From NCBI RefSeq assembly GCF_005239225.2, contig NC_133293.1, positions 21,544,333 to 21,608,332 of the forward strand: a stretch of 64,000 bases of DNA. The letters are read 5' to 3'. This stretch comes from Populus alba (Eukaryota > Streptophyta > Magnoliopsida > Malpighiales > Salicaceae). The position numbers and the translations under genes are program-made. Shown piece by piece: positions 24,601 to 35,736 of this stretch (position 1 is its first letter; each line of letters begins with the position of its first letter). The notes beneath the pieces are model-generated. The model saw only the letters and a list, made by a program, of their open reading frames with translations. It was not told where the DNA came from and made no database searches.

Positions 24601-24829
24601 TCTTCACTTGAAGATCTTTCACAGTCCTCTCCAGAATCGAGTGATGACTTAGATCCCTACTAGCAGCGGCGGTGACATTGGCTTTTCCGCCGCCGCCACC
24701 GTTGATTTGTTGTTCATGCGGCACTACTAATTCGATGTTGTTGCTTGGTGATTTCTTGTCGGAAACCACCACCGGTCTCCGCCTTGCCGACGCTGGATTC
24801 GCCGTGATCGACACCGTTGAAGCCGACAT
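21692..24829 (-). CDS. SUN-domain protein of the inner nuclear envelope (AtSUN1/2 type)
   Basis: Inner nuclear membrane half of the LINC bridge, which binds KASH proteins (WIPs in plants) in the perinuclear space. Two exons, 24829-23765 and 21997-21692, join in phase 0 to 456 residues, close to the usual length of plant classical SUN proteins. The order is a disordered nucleoplasmic N-terminus with a basic patch (SPRRARK, about 83-89), one transmembrane helix (about 98-118), a coiled-coil region (about 140-235) and a C-terminal SUN domain (about 285-456) with [27 protein letters not shown], the exon junction and [11 protein letters not shown]. The start at 24829 gives [12 protein letters not shown], the known kind of N-terminus; an in-frame upstream start at 24955 is less likely. 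The single intron is 1767 bp and contains a 93-bp tandem duplication. Confidence 0.95.
23521..23706. repeat. 93-bp tandem duplication in the SUN gene intron
   Basis: A unit starting GCTTAC and containing AAATTTGAAATCATGGAA and AAAATGAACGAAAAGTCA runs from 23521 to 23613 and again from 23614 to about 23706, with few differences. The second copy ends about 60 bases inside the intron from the donor at 23764. Confidence 0.88.
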
Positions 24830-24955
24830 TTTGAAGTAATTAGAATCGAAGAGAGTTGAAGAAAGAAAAACTAATTGGATCGAATTGGGAATTGTACGAA
24901 CTGCAAGAGAGAGGGAGCGAGATTTTGGAGGGATGTTAAATTGAAATAGAAACAA

Positions 24956-26900
24956 ACCGCAACCTCTTCAGCTGGGGATTTATTTTTGCTGGCCGAAAGG
25001 TTCGCGTGAAACGACGTTGTTTTCATATACAGCAAATCAAACGACGGTATGTCGTATAAACGACTTGTCGGTTATAACAGCCATGTTTCATGTAGGAAAT
25101 TCAATTTCAACCGACCCGTGTATACCGTCCTAAATTAATCTTTAATAAATAAGAAATAATCTTAATTAATGAATACTCGTTTTCTCAATTCAAACTCAAT
25201 TTAAACTTAAAACCTGACCTGAACTTGATTCAAAATAAAAACATAACTTTAAATTTTAAAAATATTATATTTATATTAAATTAATTATATATTAAATAAT
25301 TTTAAATTATAATATTTAAATTTGGATTTAGATAAAACAGGTGAGTTCAAGTTGAGTTATTAAAAATAATTAAGTCAAGTTTTAATAATTATATCGAGTT
25401 TGGACATGGCATGATATTCATTGCCTCCCCTAGTTATCCAATGAACTAATCCTCCTGCTGATATTATTGTGTCCTAAGATATATATAATAAATTCATTAT
25501 AATAATGTAATTATTTTATTGCCCTTTAATCGTTTTCTTTTTTGCTTTTGCTTTGGGAGCAAGATAGTTTTTTTGACCGTGACATAAATATCTCTCAAAG
25601 ATTTATACGGGGTTATTTTGATAATTATATGTTTAAATGCACACTAAATTTATTAATGTAACCCTGGAATAAAATAACCTAATATCTTGTGTACAGTAAT
25701 GTTTTTGTATTTTTATATTTGATAAAATAATAAAATTACTACATTACCCTTATCATTTAATATTTTTAGTCTTGATTTTAGAAGCTTTGTTATAATTTCA
25801 TCTTACTTTGTTTGTTATATCGATCTCACTTTTCAAAATTAAATTAACTAAAAATTGTGTTTTTTAATTGAATTTGAATAAAAAACTTCAGGGGATGCAA
25901 TTTTTAGAGATTAAATAAAATTTGAAAAATTTGTTGGTTTACTTTGGGTTTTTTTTTAAATTGATAGTTTTTTTATTTTTTATCATTTTTTTTTTTACTT
26001 TTGTTTTGTCATTTTTTTGTTTTATTATCTTTTTTTAATTTTTTTTTGTTTGATTCTATTGAGTTAGCCATTAATAATTTTTTTTCTTTCATCCCATATA
26101 TTTTTTTTAATTTATAAATATTTTATTATATTACAAATGATTTTCAATTTCAGCACAATATCATATTTTTAATTTTTTAAAATTGATCTTAATTATTTTA
26201 ATTATATTTTTATTTATTTTTTGTTTTTAGATTTCATTTTTAATAGGTTTTTTAGTTTGTTGATTGAATTTAAATTCATGATTAGCCCTTAATAATTTTT
26301 TTTCTCTTTAATCCCGTATTTTTTTTTAATTTATAAATAATTTATTATATTACAAATAATATTTAATTTCACCACCATATGATATTTTTAATTTTTATTC
26401 TTTTAATTATATTTTTATTTCTCTGGGATAATTTTTTTTTAGATTTTATTTTCAATGGGTTTTTTAGTTTCTTTATTGAATTTAAATTCATGATTCTAGA
26501 AGTTGTGAGTTTTTTAGATTATATTAAGTTTAGGAATTTATCTAAGTTTTCTTTGTTTTTTTTTTAAATTGATTTTTTCTTAAAGTTTTTTTTCTGATTT
26601 TTCTTTAGTCAGGACAGCTTTGAATTGTTTAATAATTCAAATAAACTTGGGTTTATTTTTTATTATTATTTAAATTATTATTTTAACCAATTACTTGAAA
26701 CTTGATTTATTTTTTACGTATAATATTTTTACATAAAAAAAAATAGCTTGGCCCGCTACGACCCGCGGACAACATATCTAGTTTCATTCATCTCCTTTTC
26801 ATCCCTCTGTTAGTTTCTTGCTCAACAGCCGAACTGTAAAGCCTTAAAACGAAGAGCAAAAGCAGAGTCAAAGAAAGACAGAGAGGCCAAAACGGTGTCT
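24956..26900. other. AT-rich spacer between head-to-head SUN and tRNase Z-like genes
   Basis: Very AT-rich and T-rich sequence with poly(T) tracts. It includes a roughly 210-bp unit present twice (about 26070-26280 and 26285-26500), sharing TTAATTTATAAATA, TTATTATATTACAAAT and GAATTTAAATTCATGATT. No coding capacity is supported. Confidence 0.55.
26070..26500. repeat. Tandem T-rich repeat, two units of about 210 bp
   Basis: Two consecutive blocks share the order TTAATAATTTTTTTTC, TTTATAAATA, TTATATTACAAAT, TTTCA-CA-ATA-GATATTTTTAATTTTT and TTGAATTTAAATTCATGATT. Similar in style to the array at 43230-44370 but with a different unit. Confidence 0.65.
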
Positions 26901-26908
26901 CTTTTTCC

Positions 26909-29900
26909 ATGGAAAACGTTGCTAAAACTTCCAAGTTTAACCAGTCCAGAGCTGAGGGAAGTGAGAGCAGCCATGAGCCCAAGAAGAAGAAGTTGAGGCA
27001 AAACAATGGCAATGGTGATGCAGTCAACACCACGGCTTATGTTCAGGTATTTTATCTTTTTCCTTTTGTTTTCAAAGGTTCTCTTTTATGGAGGAATATA
27101 AGTTTTTTTTGTGATCATAGTGTTTTTTTTTGGTTTCTTGATTGGATTTTGGGGACTGGAATGGATACTCATGATACATTGCCTTCAGTTTTGCTCATTC
27201 TTGACAACCAAAGGTTTATATTTAATGATAGAGTGGTAATCGTTAATGGGTTGGTGCTGTAATTTGATGTTAAAGAGAGCGACTTTTTGAAGGTGTGATG
27301 TTGCTTTCAATGATTGTGATGTTGGGGTTTGCAGGGATTGCAAAGATTTTGTGCCGAGCATAAAATTAAGCTATCAAATGTTTGTAGTATTTAAGAATGT
27401 TCGGTTTTGGTGTGAATTTGGTGAAATTCCATTGCTTTGGTTTTGGTGGGATTATTGATGTTGTGGATTTAAATTTAAATTGATTATGTATCTCTCTCGT
27501 GTCTGCCCGGAGACAACAGGTGGACTTCCAGGTTTATGTTTTTTACACTTTTGGTAGATAAGCTATATATTGTGTTATAGGCTTAAATTCTCTTTTAATT
27601 GCAAGTCTTGACAAACAAGAAATTAGTAGTTCAATATGATTATTGAGAAGAAGTCTTATTCATTAATATTAGGGTGTTCAAGCAATGGTTGTTGCATAAA
27701 AGCGGCTTAATTACTAAGATTTTATCCTATCCCATGGGCTTGCTTCTGACTTTGGCTGGCGTGGGAGAAGGAATGTCTGCAAGTATCATCAAATTCTCTT
27801 TACATATACCTGCCTTCTTTGCCATAGTTTGTTCTCTAATGAATTGCGAATTGTAGAGGAAGTTGATCGTAATCATAGTTTATTTTGTTTCCAAGGTCAA
27901 TCTGTGGGGTTCTTCAGATCTTAAGTTGTTGATGGAAGCGATGAAGTCTTTCATCCCACATGCTGCCATTGTTCACACCAAACTCATCTTTGATGACCAC
28001 CATTTTCTTGTTGACAATAAGGCTGTCAAAATATCAGCAATTCTCTTGCGACCACATCTTTTGGAAGGATCACATGTAAAGCCTTGTGAGATATCTGTAA
28101 TATATGTTTGTGAATTGCATGAAATTAGGGGAAAATTCAACAAAGAAAAAGCTGATGCTCTTGGTCTCACAGTCAAGGAAAAGTATAGAATACTGCAACG
28201 TGGAGACTCTGTTAAGTCAGATTTGTTAGATATTATGGTGAGTTCAAAATCAGCATAATGAGAATGCAAAATGTCATATTTTCCTCCCGTAATGTTTAGT
28301 GTCTTATACCTATTTGATGCCTAAATATATTCATTATTTTTATATTTCGATTCAGGATGTAAATAGAAGTGTTAAGGGCAAAACAAAGTTAATTAGATGA
28401 TTTTAGACAGTTTCATCACTCCTTCGTAATCCGGGCATAACTCTCTCACACAAGCTTTGATTGAGATGATTCAAAATGCTATGGAACCCTAAGAAAAAGC
28501 TTGGCAACTTTCATGTTTTGAGTTTTGAGGGATACGAATTATTGAGCCAAATCAGGTGCTTTGAATATTAAATGTTCTTTGGTGTCTATTTTCGTGATTG
28601 TCTCATTTAATTACTTGGAGGCCTGCTCGTTTATTATTTGTTGCAATCTACTGCTAAGTTAGATATAAAATCCATAATTGTTTGATCTCTCTAATTTGTG
28701 AAGCAACTAAGATTTAATGATTTGCTACTTCATAAATTAGTAAGTCTTAGGAGAGTATTTGACTAAATTAAATGCAACTATTTGTGCTTATATTGTTTAG
28801 CTTTATTAAAATCTCTTTAATTCTTATGGTTGCTACTAGATTAAATTTTTAGTGCTTGTCTTGAGTTGTTTAGTAATTAGGGTTAATTAGATTGTTTGTT
28901 TTCTAATTAACTGCAACTAAGGAGAGATAGGAAAATAGCTCCAATGGAGAATATTAAAAGTATGATATATATTTGCATCGATAATCAGCTGTAAAAGACC
29001 CGATGGTGGATGTTAACTTAGACCAAAGTTTGTTCTTTTGATTGATTTTGATATTTTAATTTGAGTTGTTTCTTAGTTGTTTTTCTTAAAATTATTTTTG
29101 TTATACTCAAAGCCCCCATTTTTGTTCATGTAGCACAAAACTAGGCTAGATAATTTATGTGGGAACGATCCTGATCCTTACCGGTACTGCTACATATATT
29201 TTTAAAAGTCTAGGTTGTTTTTTGTGACTTGCGACAGCATACCACTGCATTACAAGAAAAAACTTTAAGGTCCTCTTATATGTTTTTCTATGTATGAAAT
29301 TTGCTACATGTTATGATTTAACATATGGATTTGTTGTCTCATTGTTTAGGTACACCCAAGTGATGTATTTGGTCCTTCAATTCCTGGTCCTATTGTTTTT
29401 ATTGTTGACTGCCCAACAGAATCTCTTGCACGAGTTCTATTATCCTCGGAGTCTCTTAATGGTTATTATTCAAACTTATCTGGTAATCCACCACTGAGCA
29501 CAAAGGTTGTAAATTGTATCATTCATTTAACTCCTGCTTCTGTTGTAAGCAGTCCCAGTTATGATAAATGGATTCAGAAATTATATTCAGCTCAGCATGT
29601 CATGGCTGGCCATGCAATGTGAGTACCTTCCTTGACACTTCTTTGAAAGGTTTTTCCATGCCCCTAGACTGTTTGGTGATTGCTTTTGGGTACACTTGTT
29701 ATTTGCAGGAAATCCAATCCTAAAATCTAGTTCAAGAATTGCTGCACAACTTAATTATTTGCGTCCCCAGTTTTTTCCTACTCCTGCTTGTTTGTCCCTT
29801 CATTACCATAATAATGAAATGCAGCCCTCTCCTGCTTCAAGTGAGTTTTTCTCTCACTCTTAGAGAAAGGTTTTGGGACTCTCAGGAGTTTGTTGTCATT

Positions 29901-32240
29901 CTTAAAAAAAAATGGGGCTGACCAAGAAATCAATTTCTTTTGTTATACAGGGTCCTGTTTCAAAGCTTTGTCAAAGCATATTTGCTGAACATCTCCTGAA
30001 GGTATAAAAACCTTTACCTTTCCACCTTACTTTTCCAGCTCAAGTTTATCTATTATCTTTGTCCAATAAGTGCCTTCTTTTTTAAACCATGTCTTAAGAT
30101 TTCCCTGCAATAACAATTTCTGAAAATGCTAAACAAAATTCACTTGACACGAGAGCCATGAGTTTAGAGAGTGTATAAAACCAAGCAATATAGTACTTCC
30201 AGCTTTTCTTTTCCTGTGTGTACCATGAAGCGCTTCTCTGAAAAAACCAGTTTTGTGAACCTGTCTCGCCCAACTTTTCAGGTTTATTTCTTTGTTCTGT
30301 AGCTAGGGTATTAACTACGGTTATTTCTTCATTAATGCAACAAAATAGATTTTCAACTTATACAATAGACTCCTCGGGTCCTTCCTTTTAATAACAGTGT
30401 TTCTTTACTAACATATTTTCATAGTTCAATTTAAGTCCTCATGCTCATCTTGGATTGGACAAATCCAATGTTCCAAGTCTCATAGCCCATTCAGATGTCA
30501 TCAATGAGTTGCTCATAGATATTCCTGAGATTGTAGATGCTGCCCAGCATGTCAACAAGTTCTGGAAAAAGCCTTGAGAAACAAAAGTGGATACAACTTT
30601 CATTCAAGATGCTAAAGTTGGGTTCGAAGTCCAAACATTTGATGGGAACACTCTCCCTACATGTTTGGAAAATGTACAGAGAGATGACTTATAGATTTTT
30701 CTTCTAGGAACTGTTTCATCTGAACCTTCTAAGCATCGTAATGTTAGTTCCATCTATTCAAATCATTTCTTGAAGGGAGATCAATGGTAGATTGTGGGGA
30801 AGGCACCATAGCACAACTGAAAAGAAGGCAGCGTCTTAAATTCTAGTAAATACAGCTTGTATCATTATGATAAGCCAATTTTTATTCCTCAAACATTATG
30901 ATTGTTGTCTTTTGAGTACAGATATGGGAAGGAGGGTGCTGACAATGCTGTGAGAAATCTGACATGTGTTTGGATTTCTCGTATCCAAGCTGATCATCAT
31001 GCTGGGTTAGTAAGAATACTTGCTCCTTAGCAAGATTTGTTAAGGGGAGTTCCACTTGAACCAATACTGGTTATAGGGCCAATGCAGCTTAAGCGATTTC
31101 TTGATGAATATCAAAGCCTTGAAGATCTAAATATGCAGTTCCTTGACTGTAGAGACACCATGGTTTGGAATTCTTTTGAGGGTGATACCGAGGACATAAA
31201 CAATAAAGCTACAAATAATTCCGGGTTGACTTCATTTTCTGAAGAAAGCTTTTCTCAGGGCTGCTCAAAAAGATAGAAACTGAACGAGCCTGTTGGCAAT
31301 GTTGTGGCTTATTCTTTACTGAAGAGCTTGAAGAAAGTTCTCGGTGAAGCAGGGCTGGAGAAACTAATCAGTTCTCCATTTGTGCACTGTCCTGAGGCAT
31401 TTGATATTGTCTTGAAAGCAGAGAGAGAAACAACAGTGCTGAAAAAGTGATACCAGGATGGAAGCTTGTGGACTCTGGTGACACTAGGCCATGCCTGGAG
31501 CTGATAGAAGCAGTTCATGGAGCAACAATTCTTGCACACGAGGCAAATACCTATGGCCCCATAATTTACGAATGAACACATAATAAGCCAGGGTTCTTTA
31601 TGGCTTAAATTTTAGCGTGCTTTCCATGTGATTGTGGTGACATATACATGGTTGCCTTTCAAAATCCTTTTTTATTTTACAAATGAAGAAAATAAGACCA
31701 TGAGACCTTTGTGTCTCCTTTTCAGGTTTCGGTTAATTGCGTTCTTGGTGTATTAGGTAGCTATTCAGCTTAAGGAGGTTGCATGAGGATCAGACCCACC
31801 ACGTCTATGATCTTCTATTTTAGAACTTTTAGTGTTAGCTCATGTACTTATTCGGATAATTTTTCCTCGTCTTTGCTAAACTTCAATTGAAGCTCACAGA
31901 CTTGGTAAAGAAAGTCAGAAACACTGCATGATTAATTAACAGGATTGATTTTGATTTCCAGGCAACTTTTGAGGATGGGATGCTTAGGGAGGCTGTAGCA
32001 AGAAACGACAGCACAACTAAGGAGGCCATAGGAGCGGGAGATTCTGCTGATGCATACCGCCTTATTCTCACTCACTTCAGCCTAAGATACCCCAAAATCC
32101 CATCACTTGATGAGATAAGCATTCAGTAAACTCGCATTGCTTTTGACCTTGTGCGTATCAACATAGCAGATTTGCCTGTGCTCCCAATGTTCTTCCATAC
32201 CTCAAATTGCTTTTCAAAAAGGAGATGAGAACTGATATAT
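26909..32240 (+). pseudogene. Decayed long-form tRNase Z (ELAC2/TRZ3-TRZ4 type) gene
   Basis: tRNase Z trims the 3' end of pre-tRNA. This copy keeps the exon-intron layout, so it is not processed. Recognisable pieces in order: VNTTAYVQ (exon 1, 26909-27046), ILGTGMDTHDTLPSVLL (about 27150), GLQRFCAEHKIKLSN (about 27335), LSRVCPETTGGLPGL (about 27500), NLWGSSDLKLLMEAM (27900), VHPSDVFGPSIPGPIVFIVDCPTES (29350, written here in part), NPILKSSSRIA (29710), HAHLGLDKSNVPSLI (30440), VDCGEGTIAQLKRR (30790), ADNAVRNLTCVWIS (30940), RFLDEYQSLEDLNMQFLDC (31095), LVDSGDTRPCLELIEAVHG (31465), LREAVARNDSTTKEA (31985) and LTHFSLRYPKIPSLD (32070). Stops interrupt it (TGA near 30577, TAG near 30692, TAG near 31029, TAA near 32127). 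The catalytic HxHxDH is SRIQADHH, GTG is GTV and the HST histidine is Asp, so activity is not expected. Confidence 0.88.
28360..29240. mobile_element. Possible LTR-retroelement remnant in a tRNase Z-like intron
   Basis: The intron between the VKEKYRI exon and the VHPSDVFG exon is about 1.1 kb. It contains CCGGGCATAACTCTCTCAC at about 28428 and GGGAACGATCCTGATCCTTACCGG at about 29161 (given here split: GGGAACGATCC, TGATCCTTACCGG). These are phrases typical of plant LTR ends near primer sites. No coding part is present, so it would be a solo-LTR-like remnant. Moderate to low confidence. Confidence 0.35.
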
Positions 32241-32691
32241 CAGATGATGTTACTGATGCAACTCCATGGTCGCTGTCTTTTGCTTATAAAATCAGAGCTC
32301 TATCAAGATTATATGATTTTTGTTTTGTCCAAGTTCTTAGAAGACAAAATGAGTTTTACCCATATCTTTATCGCAGCTTGCAAGGGAAAACACTGCTTTC
32401 TTTGAAGAAAAAAAAGGGTCCCCGTGGTAGTGTGTTGAGGTGTAGCTGAAAATATGTTTTATTCCAAATATAATTTTAAAAATATTTAATTAATCAAGGT
32501 TTTACATGTATCCTTTTAAAATTCGAAATATTGATTATAAAAAAATTATAACTTTTTATGTTTTAAAAAAACTTATATTTTAATATCATAACCCGATGCC
32601 AAAATTACACTAAATACAAATACAACAAGAGGGATAATTCACTACACAGTGCCACGCATGTCACAGACAAAACACGGTGAAGCAGAGAACT

Positions 32692-32925
32692 TGGAAGTGC
32701 TTGGAAGTGATTTTAAAATTATTTTGAATTAATATATTTTAAATTTTTAAAAGTCCTTCTGAAAAATTTTAATTTTTTTTTTTTTTGAATTAATATAATT
32801 TTAATATTTTTAAATTATTTTCATATGCTGATCATAAAAATAATTTTTTAAAAATAAAAAATTATTATTAACATGTTTTTTTAAATAAAAAACATTTAAA
32901 TAATAACAACCATACTTCCAAATAC
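32692..32925. mobile_element. MITE-like insertion in copy 1 of the bZIP segment
   Basis: AT-rich, palindromic block bounded by CTTGGAAGTG on the left and CATACTTCCAA on the right. It is absent from the matching place in copy 2 (near 44580), where the flanking match simply resumes. Confidence 0.6.
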
Positions 32926-33286
32926 AAGCCAACAAGAAACTGCACAACAAATTTCAGCTAACATGATGATCAACTTTTTGTCTCGATCAAGTCCCTAAAG
33001 TTTCAATAATTCTCAACGAGTTGTGCATCTAAACTTTTCACAATTTCTTAATAAAAATATCAATAAATCATCTACAAAAATAACATAGTTTTTGAGCATA
33101 AGTGTGTGCGTGTGCGAGGACGGAATCCGTTAACAAACTTGGGTGATGGGATTCAATTGGAAATTCCATTAACATTGAAACCAGATTGAGACAAAAAAAA
33201 AAAAAAAAGATGGTAGGAAACTCAATGGAGAACCTCTATAGAGTTGGGGGGGCTTGTTTGAATTTTTTACATGTAGATATTAGAGT

Positions 33287-33296
33287 GCCACGTGCC
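33287..33296 (+). promoter_or_regulatory. G-box/ABRE-like element upstream of the first bZIP gene
   Basis: GCCACGTGCC with the CACGTG core bound by bZIP factors, including ABRE-binding ones. The corresponding bases in copy 2 (44875-44884) read GCCACGCGCC, so the core is lost there. It is about 1.3 kb upstream of the presumed transcript start, so function is a guess. Confidence 0.4.
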
Positions 33297-33599
33297 CGCA
33301 GAGGGTTAAATTGTCTTAGAAAAACCGCAGCGAGAGAGCGCGGAGAGAATATTATTATGATCCAAAAACTTCCAGACTTTACAGTAGAGGACAAAACTCT
33401 TCGGTTTGGAGTGTTTTTGGGTCCATGAAAAGCCTCCCTTGGTATTTTTTTTATTTATTTTTTAGGTTATTTTCCTCTGAGGTCATACCTTTTGTTTCTT
33501 CATGAGCTCTTGTTTCTCTATGTTACACTAGTTTATAAATGCTATCATAATTGTCAAAATTATGTGTTTCAACTAAATTTATTTTATTTTGTTTAGAAT

Positions 33600-33715
33600 T
33601 ATATTATTTTATTGTGATGTCCAAAATAATTTTAAAAAATAAAAAATATTATTTTGATGCATTTCAAAACAAAAAATATTTTAAAAAGTAATCACTATCA
33701 CACTCTCAAACACCG
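33600..33715. repeat. MITE-like fragment in copy 1 upstream region
   Basis: Contains CAAAATAATTTTAAAAAATAAA and ends ATCACTATCACACTCTCAAACACC. The end is the reverse complement of the left end of the element at about 36770 (TGTTTGAGAGTGTGGTAG), so both belong to one family. Confidence 0.55.
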
Positions 33716-33719
33716 TTTA

Positions 33720-34560
33720 AATCTAACTCGACTTAGGATCTAGTTTAAAACTCAATTAACATAATCAATAGTTAATCTAGATTCTAGATTAATATAAATG
33801 ATATCGTTTCAATAATTAAATAAAATGATATTATCTTAAAACAAATTAAAAAAAGTCAAACAAGGTTTTTACATTATTGTAATTTACTCCACCAGGTCAA
33901 CCGAGTTTAATTGAGTTAATTTCTATCAAGTTTAATTTAAAATCTAACTTGAACTAGATACTAATTTTATGAGTGATTAAATTATCTTGGCAAACTGTGC
34001 TAAATTTAACAATACTAGTATTTATAACCAATTAATGAAAGAGAAAAAATTTTCAAAATAAAGGAGTTTTCTAGCAATATTAGTGGAATTTACATGACTT
34101 TCTATTTAATATAGATTATAAGAAAATCTTTTAAATTTAAACTCATTTATATTAAAACATGCATAGTAATTATTAATCATTTTTCTTTAAAAATCTGTGT
34201 TTCATAACACTTTAAAAAATTATATATACAATTACTTATCCTGAAATTGATGATATGTAAGATGTTACTCGTGTATGAAATTATTTTATTAGACAAGTGA
34301 ATGGTATTCATGGAATGCACATCAAAATTATTTTTTTCTCTTTAATTAAAAAGTATATTATTCATGTTAAAATCATTAAATTCATCATAAACCAAAAAGT
34401 GCCACTTGTCTTATAGAAGCAAATGAGTGGGATTTACCATGATAATCACATGAGGTCTCCCCCAGGTAACTGATTTCCATATACTAAAAAAAACTAAAAA
34501 TTGGACCACTTAATCAACACTTTAGTTTTAATTTTGGACATTTTAAGGTGTTTGAGTTCT
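33720..34560. other. Proximal upstream region of the first bZIP gene
   Basis: AT-rich sequence without a coding frame. Part of it (from about 34390, AAAGTGCCACTTGTCTTATAG) matches the promoter of copy 2 at about 45860 and is probably regulatory. Confidence 0.4.
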
Positions 34561-34674
34561 CTCTCCCCTTTCTCTCTCTAAACGTGAATGCATAATAATA
34601 TTTTTATCTGAAATCAACAACAGCAACAAAAATTCCTTTCTTTGATATCACTTCACTGTTTCTTGGATCACAAA

Positions 34675-35609
34675 GTAAGTCCCTTTTGTTGCTTTCATTT
34701 TCTTTACTTCACTTTGTTGATATATAACACAAAAAATGAAAAACCCCTGCTTTTATAGCACTTCTCATTTCAAAGTAGTTGTTTTTCACTTGCATTTGTG
34801 GGATTTTTTCTTGTTTCTTTGTCTGGTTTAAGAGGACTTTGATTTCATACTTTATGTAAATATTTCAAAGATTGTTTTTTTTTTCGAGAATTGGATTATG
34901 TTTCATGCAAAAGTTTTAAACCTAGTAATCCGGGGTTATTGAAAAGTTGTGATTATGTGGATTATTTTGTTATTTGGGATTTGGGTTTTAAGGTTTTTGG
35001 TCAATGAAGGCTAAAGCTTTGAGCTTTTGCATTTGCATGTAAAAGATTATAGCTCTATAACTCTCTGTTTGTATGTTGTTTCACTTGGCTTTGATCACTT
35101 TATTGGTTTCAAAGTGCTGTGTTAGACACAGTGATACATATTTTGACTAGCTCATTTCAGTGCATTTTGGATTCTAGTGGGTTGGCTGCTCTAATTTATT
35201 TGGTAGGGTTTATGGGTTTTTAGTTTTTAACTATGGTAATGGTTTGAGGTGAATCTTGTTATTTTCTCCTCTAGTAGTAGTATGTGTTTTCCTAGCTCAA
35301 TTTTTTTTTTTTAAAAAAATTGTTCTCCTAATCAAGGGATTTATACTGCATCTTTGTTTGTGGGGTTTTTTTGTATCTTGCTTATGTACTCAATTACTTT
35401 GATTTTGTTAACCATGCTGAATGGAGGTCATTGGTTTGGTTTTTTGAGATAATTATTTTTGGATGTTTTAGTTCTGGTCTTGCACAGTATAAATAAAAAC
35501 CTTGAAACTCTATTCATAATTTCTTCAAATCAGAGTTTCTTTGGCAGTTTGGAGAGTGTAATCTGATAATCTTATGCTGTATTTCTAAATTGTTGACTCT
35601 GCTTTCCAG
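34675..35609 (+). other. 5' untranslated intron of the first bZIP gene
   Basis: Donor GTAAGT after TCTTGGATCACAAA and acceptor CTTTCCAG before GTTCTGATTGTGGGGTGAG, 935 bp. Copy 2 has the same arrangement (46123-47037). Conservation of sequence in both introns is unusually good for a duplicated non-coding stretch. Confidence 0.75.
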
Positions 35610-35736
35610 GTTCTGATTGTGGGGTGAGTTTGAAGATTGGATCAGTGTGGTTCATAGAAAAACTTAGGGTTTAGAGAGTTTTTTGTGTTAAGGGTTTTTA
35701 GTTTTAGATTTTGAATGTTTAGGTGAAGGTTGTTGA

